Shown: positions 26,562 through 35,470, numbered from the stretch's first letter. The stretch is 40,577 nucleotides of DNA from JAGTVG01 sp965365275 (GCA_965365275.1 CBDUBA010000031.1:1-40577), one strand, 5' to 3'. A program made the numbers and translations. The notes: generated by a model not told the origin, from the sequence alone.

Positions 26562-28265
26562 ATGAATAATAGTATTATTCCCATATCAATTCGTTTAACT
26601 GAGATTGCATATTCTAAAGGAATGCACCATGTTATTTTATCACCCGGCTCACGGTCAGCACCTGTTACCATTGCTTTTGCCAGACATCCAGCAATTAAAA
26701 CCTATGTTATCCCGGATGAACGCTCTGCAGGGTACATTGCATTAGGCATGTCATTAAAACTGGGCCGACCGGTCGGTTTAGTATGCACATCAGGTACTGC
26801 AGCTATCAATTTGTATCCTGCCGTAGCTGAGGCATTTTATCAGAATGTACCCCTAATGGTTTTCACCGCTGACCGCCCTCCTGAATGGATAGACCAGGCC
26901 GACGGACAGACTATTCACCAGGAGAACCTGTACGGGGAGCACGTCAAAAAATTTTTCACGCTACCATCTGATCAAATAAATCAAGATGGGTATTGGCATG
27001 TTGACAGGGTTATCAACGAAGCAATGAATACCGCAACAGATCCGATTCAGGGTCCTGTTCACCTGAATATTCCAATACGGGAACCCTTTTATCCTGAGGA
27101 TTCAGATGAATACCTGTTTAATAATAATCCCAGAATTATCGATACTGCCAGTAATATAGCTGATCTGGATGCTGATAACTGGGATGAACTCAAGGATATC
27201 TGGCACAGATCCGAAAACATTCTGGTGGTCGCAGGACAATCCAGGCTTGATCCTGATAGAAATAAAATACTGCATGAATTCATTACAAAATACCAGATCC
27301 CATTATTAGGTGACACCATTTCAAATATCCATGGCCTCGATAATAATACCATTACACATCATGACTTGATCCTAAGCAATAATGATGGGCTGAAAAATAC
27401 GCTGCAACCGGATTTACTGATAACCTTTGGGAATAGTGTTATTTCAAAAAATCTAAAGAGATTTCTGCGTAATGTTCATCCTGCTAATCACTGGGATATC
27501 CGTGAAGCAGGATATCATCCTGATACTTTTCAATGCTTAAGCCATAGGATCCGATTAAAACCAGATCTTTTCTTTCAAAAAGCCTTAGAAAACTTTCAGG
27601 AAGTTACCAGAAACAGTGATTTCCTCAATAACTGGAATAATGAGGAAAGAAACATTGAAAGTAATATTTCTGGATTTTTCAATTCTGATCTTCAATTTTC
27701 TGAACTCGAGGCAGTTTATGAGGTTATTCAATCCCTTCCTGACAGAACCAGCCTTCACCTTGCGAACAGCATGCCGGTCAGATTGGCAAATATTATCGGG
27801 TGTTTGAAACCCGGTATAGAAGTGTATTCCAACAGGGGCGTTTGTGGAATTGATGGTTGTCTTAGCGCAGCAATGGGAATATCAATACATTCTGATCATT
27901 TGAATTTTGTTTTAATAGGGGACATGGCCTTTTTCTATGATAGAAATGGGTTATGGCATGATATAGATTCAGGAAATATGCGGATCATTCTCTTAAATAA
28001 TCATGGAGGTGGAATTTTTAGAATGATAGATGGCCCGTCAAGACAACCAGAACTTAAAGAGTTTTTTGAAACCGACCAGAAACTAAATGCTCAAAACACA
28101 TCATCCGATTTTGATCTGGATTATTATTTCTGCAATGATATTGAAGGTTTAAAACTCAATTTTCAACAATTGCTGATAGATGATGGAAAATCAAAAATTC
28201 TTGAAATTGAAACTGATAGTCAAATTAATAAAACTATATTTGATAAGTATATATCTCAATTCTAG
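26562..28265 (+). CDS. menD: MenD, SEPHCHC synthase
   Basis: This 567-aa thiamine diphosphate enzyme joins 2-oxoglutarate to isochorismate, the committed step of menaquinone synthesis. The N-terminus has LSPGSRSAPVTIAFARHP (26-43) and the cofactor-activating glutamate E53 in PDERSAGYIALGM. The middle has LMVFTADRPPEWIDQADGQTI. The C-terminal ThDP/Mg region has SNRGVCGIDGCLSAAMG and GDMAFFYDRNGLWH. Full length and motif order agree with functional MenD. It is the first gene of menD-menB-menE, with a 5-bp gap before menB. Initiation at the ATG at 26562 is favoured because it places the family's N-terminus correctly. Confidence 0.97.
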   Translation: MNNSIIPISIRLTEIAYSKGMHHVILSPGSRSAPVTIAFARHPAIKTYVIPDERSAGYIALGMSLKLGRPVGLVCTSGTAAINLYPAVAEAFYQNVPLMVFTADRPPEWIDQADGQTIHQENLYGEHVKKFFTLPSDQINQDGYWHVDRVINEAMNTATDPIQGPVHLNIPIREPFYPEDSDEYLFNNNPRIIDTASNIADLDADNWDELKDIWHRSENILVVAGQSRLDPDRNKILHEFITKYQIPLLGDTISNIHGLDNNTITHHDLILSNNDGLKNTLQPDLLITFGNSVISKNLKRFLRNVHPANHWDIREAGYHPDTFQCLSHRIRLKPDLFFQKALENFQEVTRNSDFLNNWNNEERNIESNISGFFNSDLQFSELEAVYEVIQSLPDRTSLHLANSMPVRLANIIGCLKPGIEVYSNRGVCGIDGCLSAAMGISIHSDHLNFVLIGDMAFFYDRNGLWHDIDSGNMRIILLNNHGGGIFRMIDGPSRQPELKEFFETDQKLNAQNTSSDFDLDYYFCNDIEGLKLNFQQLLIDDGKSKILEIETDSQINKTIFDKYISQF

Positions 28266-28270
28266 AAAAA

Positions 28271-29095
28271 ATGGAACTTAATTACCCTTGGAAAGAAATT
28301 GTACACTATAAAGAAATACTATTCCAGTATTATAAAGGCATTGCCAGGATCAGTATTAACCGTCCTGAGAAGCACAATGCTTTTACTCCCCTGACCGTGC
28401 AGGAAATGAGTGACGCTGTCGAATTATGTCGTCAGAACAATGATATCCAGGTAATTGTTCTTACCGGGGAAGGCGGAAAAGCATTTTGCTCCGGAGGGGA
28501 TCAAAGTGTAAGAGGAGAAGGTGGTTATGTGGGAGAAGACGAGGTGCCACGCCTAAATGTACTTGATCTGCAAAAACAGATCAGATCTATCCCAAAGGTA
28601 GTAATTGCCGCTGTGGCTGGTTGGGCCATCGGTGGCGGGCATGTACTGCATGTCATCTGCGACCTTACTATAGCCGCCGATAATGCGAAATTCGGGCAGA
28701 CAGGTCCAAAAGTAGGCAGTTTTGACGGGGGATTTGGTGCTTCCTACCTGGCCAGGATCGTTGGCCAGAAAAAAGCCAGGGAGATCTGGTACCTCTGTGA
28801 TCAGTACAATGCTCAGGAGGCTATTGAAATGGGTTTAGTAAATAAGGTTGTACCATTGGACAAGCTTGAAGAAACCTATGTTGAATGGGCCATGAAAATC
28901 ATGGAGAAAAGTCCAATTGCCATTCGTATGCTTAAATCTGCTTTTAATGCAGAATTGGATGGACAGGCGGGTATTCAGGAATTGGCCGGGAATGCTACCT
29001 TGTTGTATTATCTTTCAGATGAAGCCAAAGAAGGGAAAAACGCGTTTATGGAAAAGCGAAAACCGGATTTTTCAAAATTTCCGAAATTTCCATGA
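28271..29095 (+). CDS. menB: MenB, 1,4-dihydroxy-2-naphthoyl-CoA synthase
   Basis: This 274-aa crotonase-fold enzyme cyclises o-succinylbenzoyl-CoA to dihydroxynaphthoyl-CoA. It has the first oxyanion motif GKAFCSGGDQSVRG (69-82), the second GGGHVLHVICDL (121-132), and the MenB-specific FGQTGPKVGSFDGGFG (141-156) with the conserved Asp152. KKAREIWYLC and the C-terminal EGKNAFMEKRKPDFSKFP are standard for the family. The FGQTGP form corresponds to the bicarbonate-dependent class as I recall it. It is followed by menE after 15 bp. Confidence 0.97.
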   Translation: MELNYPWKEIVHYKEILFQYYKGIARISINRPEKHNAFTPLTVQEMSDAVELCRQNNDIQVIVLTGEGGKAFCSGGDQSVRGEGGYVGEDEVPRLNVLDLQKQIRSIPKVVIAAVAGWAIGGGHVLHVICDLTIAADNAKFGQTGPKVGSFDGGFGASYLARIVGQKKAREIWYLCDQYNAQEAIEMGLVNKVVPLDKLEETYVEWAMKIMEKSPIAIRMLKSAFNAELDGQAGIQELAGNATLLYYLSDEAKEGKNAFMEKRKPDFSKFPKFP

Positions 29096-29110
29096 TAAAA
29101 TAATCGGTCT

Positions 29111-30202
29111 GTGGAATCAGTATGGATCAATGGGTATTCCCACCCCCTGAGTGATTTTATAAGGGATCCAGGAACAATTGATGATCTTCCAGTTTTTGAG
29201 AAAGAAATCTTATCCTTTCTTCTGGAATGGAAAACTGGCAAAGATATTTTCCAATTTTACTCATCCGGATCGACAGGAACACCAAAAAAAATCACCTTAC
29301 ATAGGAATCGTATGATTTTAAGTGCTGAATCCACCCTGGATTTCCTTGAGATCTCACCAGGTGGTAAAGCATTGCTATGTCTTGACCCACGTTATATTGC
29401 CGGGAAAATGGTTATTGTCAGGTCGCTTATCGGAAATCTGGATCTCTATGCTGTTAATCCTGGATCCAATCCTCTTAACAAATTTAAACCGGAACTTAAA
29501 ATAGACCTGGCTTCCTTTGTTCCCTACCAGATAGCCGAAATCCTGGAGGAGTCAAATAGCTTGAAAAAGCTTCGAAATATAAAAAATGTACTTATAGGGG
29601 GTGCCGGAATCTCCCCGCAACTGCAAAAGAGACTAGGAGCTTTGGAAAATGATATCTATCATACTTTTGGAATGACCGAGACTGTTTCGCATATAGCCCT
29701 GCGGCCACTTTCAGGACTGAGACAATCTCAATATTTCAAGGTACTCCCAGGGATAAATATCGGGATTGATAAGAGAGGATGTTTAACCGTTGAGGGAAAG
29801 ATTACTGGAGGTAAAAAACTTATCACCAATGATCTTGTAGAGATTTTTGTTAGTGATGAATTTGAATGGAAAGGTCGAATAGATCAGGTCATTAACACCG
29901 GAGGGATCAAAGTCAACATCAATTTGCTAGAAATTAAGATCAGGGAAATCCTGGAATCTTTAAAAATTCATAATAATTTCTTTATTGGCCACATAACGGA
30001 TGAAAAACTAGGTGACAAAATTGTATTGATTTTCGAATCCAAATATGGTGATTTAGATTTAGGATCAGTTAAAGAAACCTTTAAAAAACGGTTAAGTAAA
30101 TTTGAGATTCCCAGGGAATTTAAGGTTATTCAGAAATTTGATCGAACAGATACAGGGAAAATAAACCGGAAACTGATCATCGGGCAAATATGGGGATTAT
30201 AG
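29111..30202 (+). CDS. menE: MenE-type o-succinylbenzoate-CoA ligase
   Basis: This 363-aa AMP-forming acyl-CoA synthetase has a phosphate loop YSSGSTGTPKK (50-60), an A5 motif YHTFGMTETVSHIA, GRIDQVINTGGIKV (A8), and the catalytic lysine K350 in DTGKINRKL (A10). It is short compared with the ~450-490 aa of E. coli or Bacillus MenE, but compact members of this length are usual in Bacteroidota. The GTG at 29111 is the only start that fits: no in-frame ATG lies between it and the menB stop. Its place after menB supports the o-succinylbenzoate role. No menC, menF, menA or menH lies here; these must be elsewhere. Confidence 0.92.
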   Translation: MESVWINGYSHPLSDFIRDPGTIDDLPVFEKEILSFLLEWKTGKDIFQFYSSGSTGTPKKITLHRNRMILSAESTLDFLEISPGGKALLCLDPRYIAGKMVIVRSLIGNLDLYAVNPGSNPLNKFKPELKIDLASFVPYQIAEILEESNSLKKLRNIKNVLIGGAGISPQLQKRLGALENDIYHTFGMTETVSHIALRPLSGLRQSQYFKVLPGINIGIDKRGCLTVEGKITGGKKLITNDLVEIFVSDEFEWKGRIDQVINTGGIKVNINLLEIKIREILESLKIHNNFFIGHITDEKLGDKIVLIFESKYGDLDLGSVKETFKKRLSKFEIPREFKVIQKFDRTDTGKINRKLIIGQIWGL

Positions 30203-30264
30203 TTTCCTTATATACTATATCCTACGACACTCTAATGTCTAAAAGATAACAGATTATAATTTCA

Positions 30265-31050
30265 TCATTTATCCTTGAGTTTCATTACTTCCTGTTGAAG
30301 CTCAAGAACAATATTTTTCAAATTTTCCATATCCGTCCCAGGTTCAGATGAAGGATCGGGAAAATTCTGGCTTATGAACATGACAGCTTCCCAGATCTCC
30401 ATAATATCATCTGTATTTACCTCATAGGATTGGTAAAATTTATTATCCGAAACGAGTTCAAATGTGTTTTCTTTTGAATCTTCGTGGAATACCCTCTTAA
30501 ATACTATACCTTCGGTTTTGGTTAACAAAACATAGGGTTTCCCGTCCTTTATATCACCGGGTGTTTCCAGATACTTGCATATGATTACCGTACCCGGTAA
30601 TAAAGGCAACATTGAGTCCCCACTGATCTCAAAAGCCCGGTAGGTCCCGTTCTTAGACAAGAATGGTAATTTGAATTTTGGCATATCCTCCAGATATTCG
30701 GGATCGGCATATCCATTCAAATACCCTGCCGAAGCCTTTTGGGGTATTAAATCAATATATTCTTCTCCTTCCTTATCTACAGTTATGGCTAAAACTTTTG
30801 ATTTGGGTTTTTGATTGAACACATTTCCAAACGCACTCTCAAATCCGGAAACATCCTCACTGATCAAAGTATCGACCGATACTTTAAATATTTCAGATAT
30901 CTTTAAAAGGTTATTCAATCTGGGGTCAGCCCGGCCCTCTTCATAGGCTCCCAGCAAAGACCTTTTTATTCCTATTTTTTCAGCCAGTTGTTCCTGTGTA
31001 AGGTGGTTGTTCTTACGAAGGAATTTAATATTATCACTGATAAGGCTCAT
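30265..31050 (-). CDS. XRE-S24 repressor (LexA/CI-like, self-cleaving)
   Basis: This 261-aa regulator has an N-terminal XRE helix-turn-helix (about 8-62: LRKNNHLTQEQLAEKIGIKRSLLGAYEEGR) and a C-terminal S24 serine peptidase domain. The catalytic Ser146 is in SGDSMLP and the Lys185 general base in GIVFKRV. A likely scissile bond, Ala108-Gly109, is in KASAGYLNG. The last ~20 residues form a helix able to coil. Family knowledge: RecA-stimulated autocleavage inactivates such repressors during DNA damage. It converges on menE and shares a 15-bp promoter element with the dinB-like gene (31057-31071 here, 31551-31565 there), so autoregulation is likely. It is not a canonical LexA, which has a different winged helix. 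Confidence 0.9.
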   Translation of the reverse strand: MSLISDNIKFLRKNNHLTQEQLAEKIGIKRSLLGAYEEGRADPRLNNLLKISEIFKVSVDTLISEDVSGFESAFGNVFNQKPKSKVLAITVDKEGEEYIDLIPQKASAGYLNGYADPEYLEDMPKFKLPFLSKNGTYRAFEISGDSMLPLLPGTVIICKYLETPGDIKDGKPYVLLTKTEGIVFKRVFHEDSKENTFELVSDNKFYQSYEVNTDDIMEIWEAVMFISQNFPDPSSEPGTDMENLKNIVLELQQEVMKLKDK

Positions 31051-31056
31051 AATATT

Positions 31057-31071
31057 TTTAGCAATTTGGTT
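31057..31071. promoter_or_regulatory. Candidate operator of the S24 repressor gene
   Basis: TTTAGCAATTTGGTT lies 6 bp upstream of the repressor start codon and is repeated exactly at 31551-31565, in front of the polymerase gene. Another TTAGCA is at 31099-31104 and a GGCTAA at 31123-31128. Close placement to the start codon fits autorepression. Confidence 0.5.
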
Positions 31072-31206
31072 GATCTAAGTTCGTAATTTCCAATCATTTT
31101 AGCAAGAAATATCAAAATTTTTGGCTAAAATGAGGTTTTCTTACATAATATCAGCAAAGTCCTGATTAAATGGATCCCGAGACCAGTAAAGTCTGATAAA
31201 CATATC

Positions 31207-31479
31207 CTAGATCATTTGACTGAACACCATAAAAGTGGAATCAAAAATTGATCGTGTTCCCACATTATATAAATGCTTATGGTAATAGCCATCCGGCTGA
31301 TCAATTCCATCCAGTTTTTTAAGTATGGTTTCCACGATATAACGGACCGTTTTACCTGGTTCAACCAGAATATACCCATAATACGGATTTCCATTCTGGG
31401 TTGTCAGGTAAAATTTAACCTGGCTGTTTCCCGAAGGTAGCTTCTTGGAATATATTTTTATTTTCTGGGCGTTTGACAT
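31207..31479 (-). CDS. Small 90-aa protein of the polymerase module
   Basis: I do not recognise this protein. It is cytosolic, with a basic N-terminus (KIKIYSKKL) and mixed beta structure (QVKFYLTTQNGNPYYGYILV), then a short helix (VRYIVETILKKLDG) and an aromatic tail. There are no cysteines. It lies between the repressor gene (156 bp away, same strand) and the divergent polymerase gene (167 bp away). It shares with dinB a promoter region dense in TTAGTA/TTAGCA half-sites. Candidate roles are a polymerase accessory or a repressor modulator, but nothing in the sequence shows this. Confidence 0.65.
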   Translation of the reverse strand: MSNAQKIKIYSKKLPSGNSQVKFYLTTQNGNPYYGYILVEPGKTVRYIVETILKKLDGIDQPDGYYHKHLYNVGTRSIFDSTFMVFSQMI

Positions 31480-31530
31480 AGCATTAATTGGTTAAAAATT
31501 AATTCCATTATTTCAATATTACTATTATTT

Positions 31531-31608
31531 TTAGTATTTTAGTATATAAATTTAGCAATTTGGTTTTAAAAGACAAAATAATGTCAATATTTTTAGTAAA
31601 AATACTAA
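31531..31608. promoter_or_regulatory. Cluster of TTAGTA/TTAGCA half-sites upstream of dinB
   Basis: In the 167-bp divergent region TTAGTA occurs at 31531-31536 and 31539-31544, TTAGCA at 31552-31557 (inside TTTAGCAATTTGGTT, 31551-31565), and TTAGTA at 31593-31598 paired with its inverse TACTAA at 31603-31608 around AAAA. The perfect inverted repeat lies 38 bp before the dinB ATG. The arrangement resembles a repressor operator array controlling both divergent genes. Confidence 0.5.
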
Positions 31609-31646
31609 GAGAAACCTTAAATATTTAACTATCGGGCAGATACAAT

Positions 31647-32846
31647 ATGTTATATCCCCCAAAGCACAGGTCCGTTATTCACATGGATCTCGACACGTTT
31701 TTTGTATCAGTCGAATGCCTTCGGGACAATCGCCTGAAAGGCAAACCCCTGATTATCGGGGGATCGGGGGACCGGGGTGTAGTTGCTGCATGCAGTTATG
31801 AATCCCGGCACTTTGGAATATATTCGGGTATGCCCATGAGGCTCGCTCGACAGCTCTGTCCTGATGCCATCATAATTTCAGGCGACATGGATGCTTATAG
31901 CAAGTATTCCCGGTCGATCACAGAGATCATCGCCGAAGCTTCCCCTGTATTTGAAAAATCTTCGATCGATGAATTTTATATTGATGTAACAGGAATGGAC
32001 CGTTTTTTTGGCTGCTACAAGTGGGGAAGCTGGCTGAGGAAAAAGATCATTCACGAAAGTGGCCTCCCGATATCCATGGGCTTATCCATTAATAAGCTTG
32101 TATCAAAAGTAGCTACCGGCGAATCCAAACCGAATGGGCAACGCCACATCCTGGAAGGGCAGGAGAAAACATTCCTGGATCCACTCCCCATTCGCAAGAT
32201 CCCGATGGTGGGAGAAAAAACCGGTCAGTTTCTTATGGAAATGGGGATCAAAACCGTACATACGCTCAGATTAATGCCGATAGAAATGTTACAGGCAGCA
32301 TTTGGGAAAAACGGGGCAGAACTCTGGAAAAGGGCTAACGGAATAGATCATTCACCGGTAGTGCCTCACAGTGAGCAAAAATCCATCTCTACTGAAATGA
32401 CCTTTGAATCGGACACCATAGATGTAAAAATGATGAAATCTGTGATCACGGCAATGGTAGAAAAGATAGCCTTCCAGCTCCGGAAAGAGCAAAAGCTTAC
32501 ATCCTGTATTGCAGTCAAAATCAGATACAGTAATTTCGAAAACGTATCCATGCAACGGAAGATCGCATATACTTCATCGGACAGAACATTGATCCGGGAG
32601 GCACTGGAATTGTTTGATAAACTGTATACCAAGCGTCTGCTTATACGCCTTGTGGGTGTACGCTTCAGTGGTCTTGTACACGGAAATTATCAGATTACCC
32701 TTTTCGACGATACCATAAGCGATATTAACCTGCACAGTGCTATGGACAGGATGAAGGTCAAATATGGCCCGAAAAGCGTGATAAGGGCAGTTACCCTCGA
32801 TACTAGCAACAGGATCAGGATGAACCAGAACCTGTTCAAAGGATGA
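31647..32846 (+). CDS. dinB: Y-family DNA polymerase (DinB/Pol IV type)
   Basis: This 399-aa translesion polymerase has the palm carboxylates D14 (HMDLDTFF) and D108/E109 (SSIDEFYID), and the steric gate Phe19. The fingers region YESRHFGIYSGMPMRLARQLCPDA and the helix-hairpin-helix-like thumb (IRKIPMVGEKTGQFLMEMGI) are normal, and the little finger domain follows. The C-terminus ends NQNLFKG, a possible clamp-binding peptide. It is expected to extend primers past damaged bases in the cytoplasm. It is divergent from the 90-aa gene and lies under a half-site cluster that also occurs before the S24 repressor. No dnaE2 or imuA gene follows, which differs from many damage-inducible polymerase cassettes. 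Confidence 0.95.
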   Translation: MLYPPKHRSVIHMDLDTFFVSVECLRDNRLKGKPLIIGGSGDRGVVAACSYESRHFGIYSGMPMRLARQLCPDAIIISGDMDAYSKYSRSITEIIAEASPVFEKSSIDEFYIDVTGMDRFFGCYKWGSWLRKKIIHESGLPISMGLSINKLVSKVATGESKPNGQRHILEGQEKTFLDPLPIRKIPMVGEKTGQFLMEMGIKTVHTLRLMPIEMLQAAFGKNGAELWKRANGIDHSPVVPHSEQKSISTEMTFESDTIDVKMMKSVITAMVEKIAFQLRKEQKLTSCIAVKIRYSNFENVSMQRKIAYTSSDRTLIREALELFDKLYTKRLLIRLVGVRFSGLVHGNYQITLFDDTISDINLHSAMDRMKVKYGPKSVIRAVTLDTSNRIRMNQNLFKG

Positions 32847-33098
32847 AAAGCATAGTGGGTTTGTCGGTATGGTGTGCCTGATCCTTAATACCATCGGTAA
32901 TCAAAATAAGAAATACAGATCTAAAGTGTGGTTCAGATTTGCTGATTGCGGAATAGTTAAATTTAAGTGCCGGAATCATACATGTGTGATATATTTTTGT
33001 TGTAATACTTCATGTATGGAATTCGCAGAACAGAGACAAATGAAGTAAGGAGGATACCATATCCATTCGACAGGAGTAATATTTTATCCCGAATTTAA

Positions 33099-33106
33099 TA
33101 TCTTTG
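33099..33106 (+). promoter_or_regulatory. TAnnTTTG box upstream of DUF4159 gene
   Basis: TATCTTTG matches the Bacteroidota -7 element exactly and lies 17 bp before the ATG at 33124, which would give a very short leader. No clear TTG -33 element is visible at the right distance, so this is a candidate only. Confidence 0.35.
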
Positions 33107-33123
33107 ATTCTGGTTCATAATAA

Positions 33124-33795
33124 ATGGAATTGAGAAAAATTCACATAGTACTTTTTGCAGTTTTTTTAATCCTGGTAGGAACCAACCCATCAAGTTCACA
33201 GGGAATTAAAATTGCAAAATTAAAATACAACGGTGGTGGTGACTGGTATGCAAATAAAACTGCACTCCCAAATCTGATATCATTTTGTAACAGCAGATTG
33301 AATATGGGACTAGCTTTGGAAGAAGATATTGTGGAAGTTGGCAGCAGTGACATTTTTCTGTACCCCTATATATACATGACCGGACATGGAAATGTCGTCT
33401 TCTCAACTCAGGAAGCGGAGAATCTTAGAAACTATCTTATAGGGGGAGGATTCCTGCACATTGATGATAATTATGGATTGGATCAATTCGTACGGATTGA
33501 AATGAAAAAAGTATTCCCGGAACTGGAGTTTATTGAACTCCCCTATTCTCACCCAATTTACAAACAGCGGTTTTCTTTCCCAGAAGGATTGCCAAAAATT
33601 CATGAACATGATGGTAAACCTTCACAGGGTTTTGCCCTGATTCATGAAGGGAAAGTAGTTTGTTTCTATTCCTACGAATGTGACCTGGGAAATGGTTGGG
33701 AAGATCAAAGTATTTATAATGATCCTGAGGAATTACGCCTTGAAGCACTGAAAATGGGGGCAAATGTACTTTCCTTTGCCTTTACGCAATATTAA
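33124..33795 (+). CDS. DUF4159 domain-containing secreted protein
   Basis: This 223-aa protein has a signal peptide (MELRKIHIVLFAVFLILV, cleavage near SSSQ). The rest is the DUF4159 domain: KIAKLKYNGGGDWYANKTALPNLI, YPYIYMTGHGNVVFS, NYLIGGGFLHIDDNYG, and VVCFYSYECDLGNGWED. The fold is related to glutamine-amidotransferase-like ThuA domains, without a clear catalytic cysteine. In Bacteroidota it is often found near MoxR/TPR proteins, though not here. It is expected in the periplasm; function unknown. Its stop lies only 4 bp from the stop of the convergent cytochrome gene, with no terminator between them. Confidence 0.88.
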   Translation: MELRKIHIVLFAVFLILVGTNPSSSQGIKIAKLKYNGGGDWYANKTALPNLISFCNSRLNMGLALEEDIVEVGSSDIFLYPYIYMTGHGNVVFSTQEAENLRNYLIGGGFLHIDDNYGLDQFVRIEMKKVFPELEFIELPYSHPIYKQRFSFPEGLPKIHEHDGKPSQGFALIHEGKVVCFYSYECDLGNGWEDQSIYNDPEELRLEALKMGANVLSFAFTQY

Positions 33796-33799
33796 TCCT

Positions 33800-35356
33800 C
33801 TAATTCAAGGTATTCTCAAATAATAAAATTGGGGCCCTTTTCTTTTCAATATCTTCTGCATTGTTGACCTTTTGTATTGTTAATACATTTTGAAGATACA
33901 TGGCACCGATCAGAATATCCAGGTCTCCATCCAAATCGAAATCGCCAGAAGTAATTGTATTCCACTGGTTATCACTGGCTGCACTGAAGGAATATGGTGT
34001 ATAATTATAAATGTCATTACATTCAAAATACATTATACCTCTTTCAGGATTATTATTCATATCCGCAAAATTGGCAGCAACCATCATATCCAGGTCTCCA
34101 TCTCCATCAAAATCATCCACCTCCGCCTTGGCAGCTCCATATACAGAGAAAAAGTATTTTTGTGTAAAATTGTTATTCCCATCATTCTCCAGAATCCTGA
34201 TACCATGATAGGGCTTAAGGATCATCGAATAGTCAAAATTATCACCACAGACATATAAGATATCAATATGTCCATCATTGTTAAAATCCTTTAAATCTAT
34301 AAACATTGAACCATATACAGCAGGATACCTGGCAACTATATTTGCATTATCAGCACTGAAATTTCCCAATCCATCATTATAATAAATTACAATCCTTTCA
34401 TCGCCCTGCGCAAATAGTACAACAACATCATCATGCCCATCTTTATTAAAATCATAGGCTTCCATTGAAATGGATCCAGGAATCTCTTCTATTACTTCCC
34501 TTGAAAATTTTCCCGATGGAGTGGCCCTGTAAAAGGTTAATCGACCGATATCGTTGCCATATTCACAAACGATATAGTCAGACAGACCATCACCTGAGAA
34601 ATCCTGATAGATGCTTCGTACTGGTCTGAATAAAGAATCCAGAATTACCTGAATAGATCCAGGATTGAACTGCATAGATCCTTCCTGTCGAAGTATTGTT
34701 CCTTTATTCTCATTATTTGGATGTAATATACCCGGCAGTGTAATATCAAATCCATTTTCCAACAACACCATATCCGTTGGGGGGCTGTCAAGAATCAGTT
34801 TCTGATCAACATTTCCATCTAAATCGAGTTTGTATAAAGTATTGGTCATACCATCTGCTGCGTAAACCTTCCTGGACAATGAATCATATTTTAACATAGT
34901 AATAATAGAACTTCCCGATACACTATCGGTAAAGTTGGAAACTTTGAACATTGGAGGATCAACTTTTGGTTCTGATGGTAATATTGCCTGCGGCATTTTC
35001 TGCGGGCTTCTTTCAATAAAGTAGGCTACAATCTTTTCCCATTCGTCCTGCTCCATGACTGGTTCATTCAATTGCCAGATTGGACTTATATTCGGATAAT
35101 GTAATATAGAGTGATGATCCATCCCCAATCTCCGTCCCATTCTAGGTAAAACGTTCAACTGCCAGGTATCCTTATCTAATAAGGTAGGTGGTGTAAATAC
35201 ATGGCAGGAAGTACAGTGAATTTGTGCCAATTGCCCGCCCTCATGAATAATATCATCATCAATCCTGCTACGTTTTGAATTACAACCGATTATTAGAAAT
35301 GCAAATAATATGAAGAATGATCTTCGATATACTAAAAATAAATGTGTCAAAAACAT
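33800..35356 (-). CDS. Lipoprotein with cytochrome c motif and FG-GAP repeats
   Basis: This 518-aa protein has a signal anchor ending in the lipobox IIGC (Cys25). A c-type heme motif, C48-T-S-C51-H52, lies in the first mature segment, followed by possible distal-ligand methionines (for example PRMGRRLGMD). Then come at least five FG-GAP/VCBS propeller repeats with Ca-type motifs: DFSGDGLSD, DFNKDGHDD, DFNNDGHID, DFDGDGDLD, DFDLDGDLD. Together these suggest a membrane-anchored redox propeller; the heme is covalently attached in the periplasm if c-type maturation genes exist. Similar proteins occur in marine Bacteroidota and Planctomycetes. The partner and substrate are unknown. The N-terminal Met at 35356 fits the signal; it is monocistronic. 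Confidence 0.88.
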   Translation of the reverse strand: MFLTHLFLVYRRSFFILFAFLIIGCNSKRSRIDDDIIHEGGQLAQIHCTSCHVFTPPTLLDKDTWQLNVLPRMGRRLGMDHHSILHYPNISPIWQLNEPVMEQDEWEKIVAYFIERSPQKMPQAILPSEPKVDPPMFKVSNFTDSVSGSSIITMLKYDSLSRKVYAADGMTNTLYKLDLDGNVDQKLILDSPPTDMVLLENGFDITLPGILHPNNENKGTILRQEGSMQFNPGSIQVILDSLFRPVRSIYQDFSGDGLSDYIVCEYGNDIGRLTFYRATPSGKFSREVIEEIPGSISMEAYDFNKDGHDDVVVLFAQGDERIVIYYNDGLGNFSADNANIVARYPAVYGSMFIDLKDFNNDGHIDILYVCGDNFDYSMILKPYHGIRILENDGNNNFTQKYFFSVYGAAKAEVDDFDGDGDLDMMVAANFADMNNNPERGIMYFECNDIYNYTPYSFSAASDNQWNTITSGDFDLDGDLDILIGAMYLQNVLTIQKVNNAEDIEKKRAPILLFENTLN

Positions 35357-35470
35357 ATCTGTTTAAATCAAAGGACAAATATACGGTTGTGAAAATATAT
35401 CATGATGAAGAATTCATTATATATTTCGGAAATAGGCAAGAAATATGAAATTTTTTAAATTAACTAATAA

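Noticed and set aside
32867..32902. Possible terminator after dinB (GGTATGGT...ATACCATC)
   Set aside because: The pairing is only about 5 bp with a long loop and no T-run.
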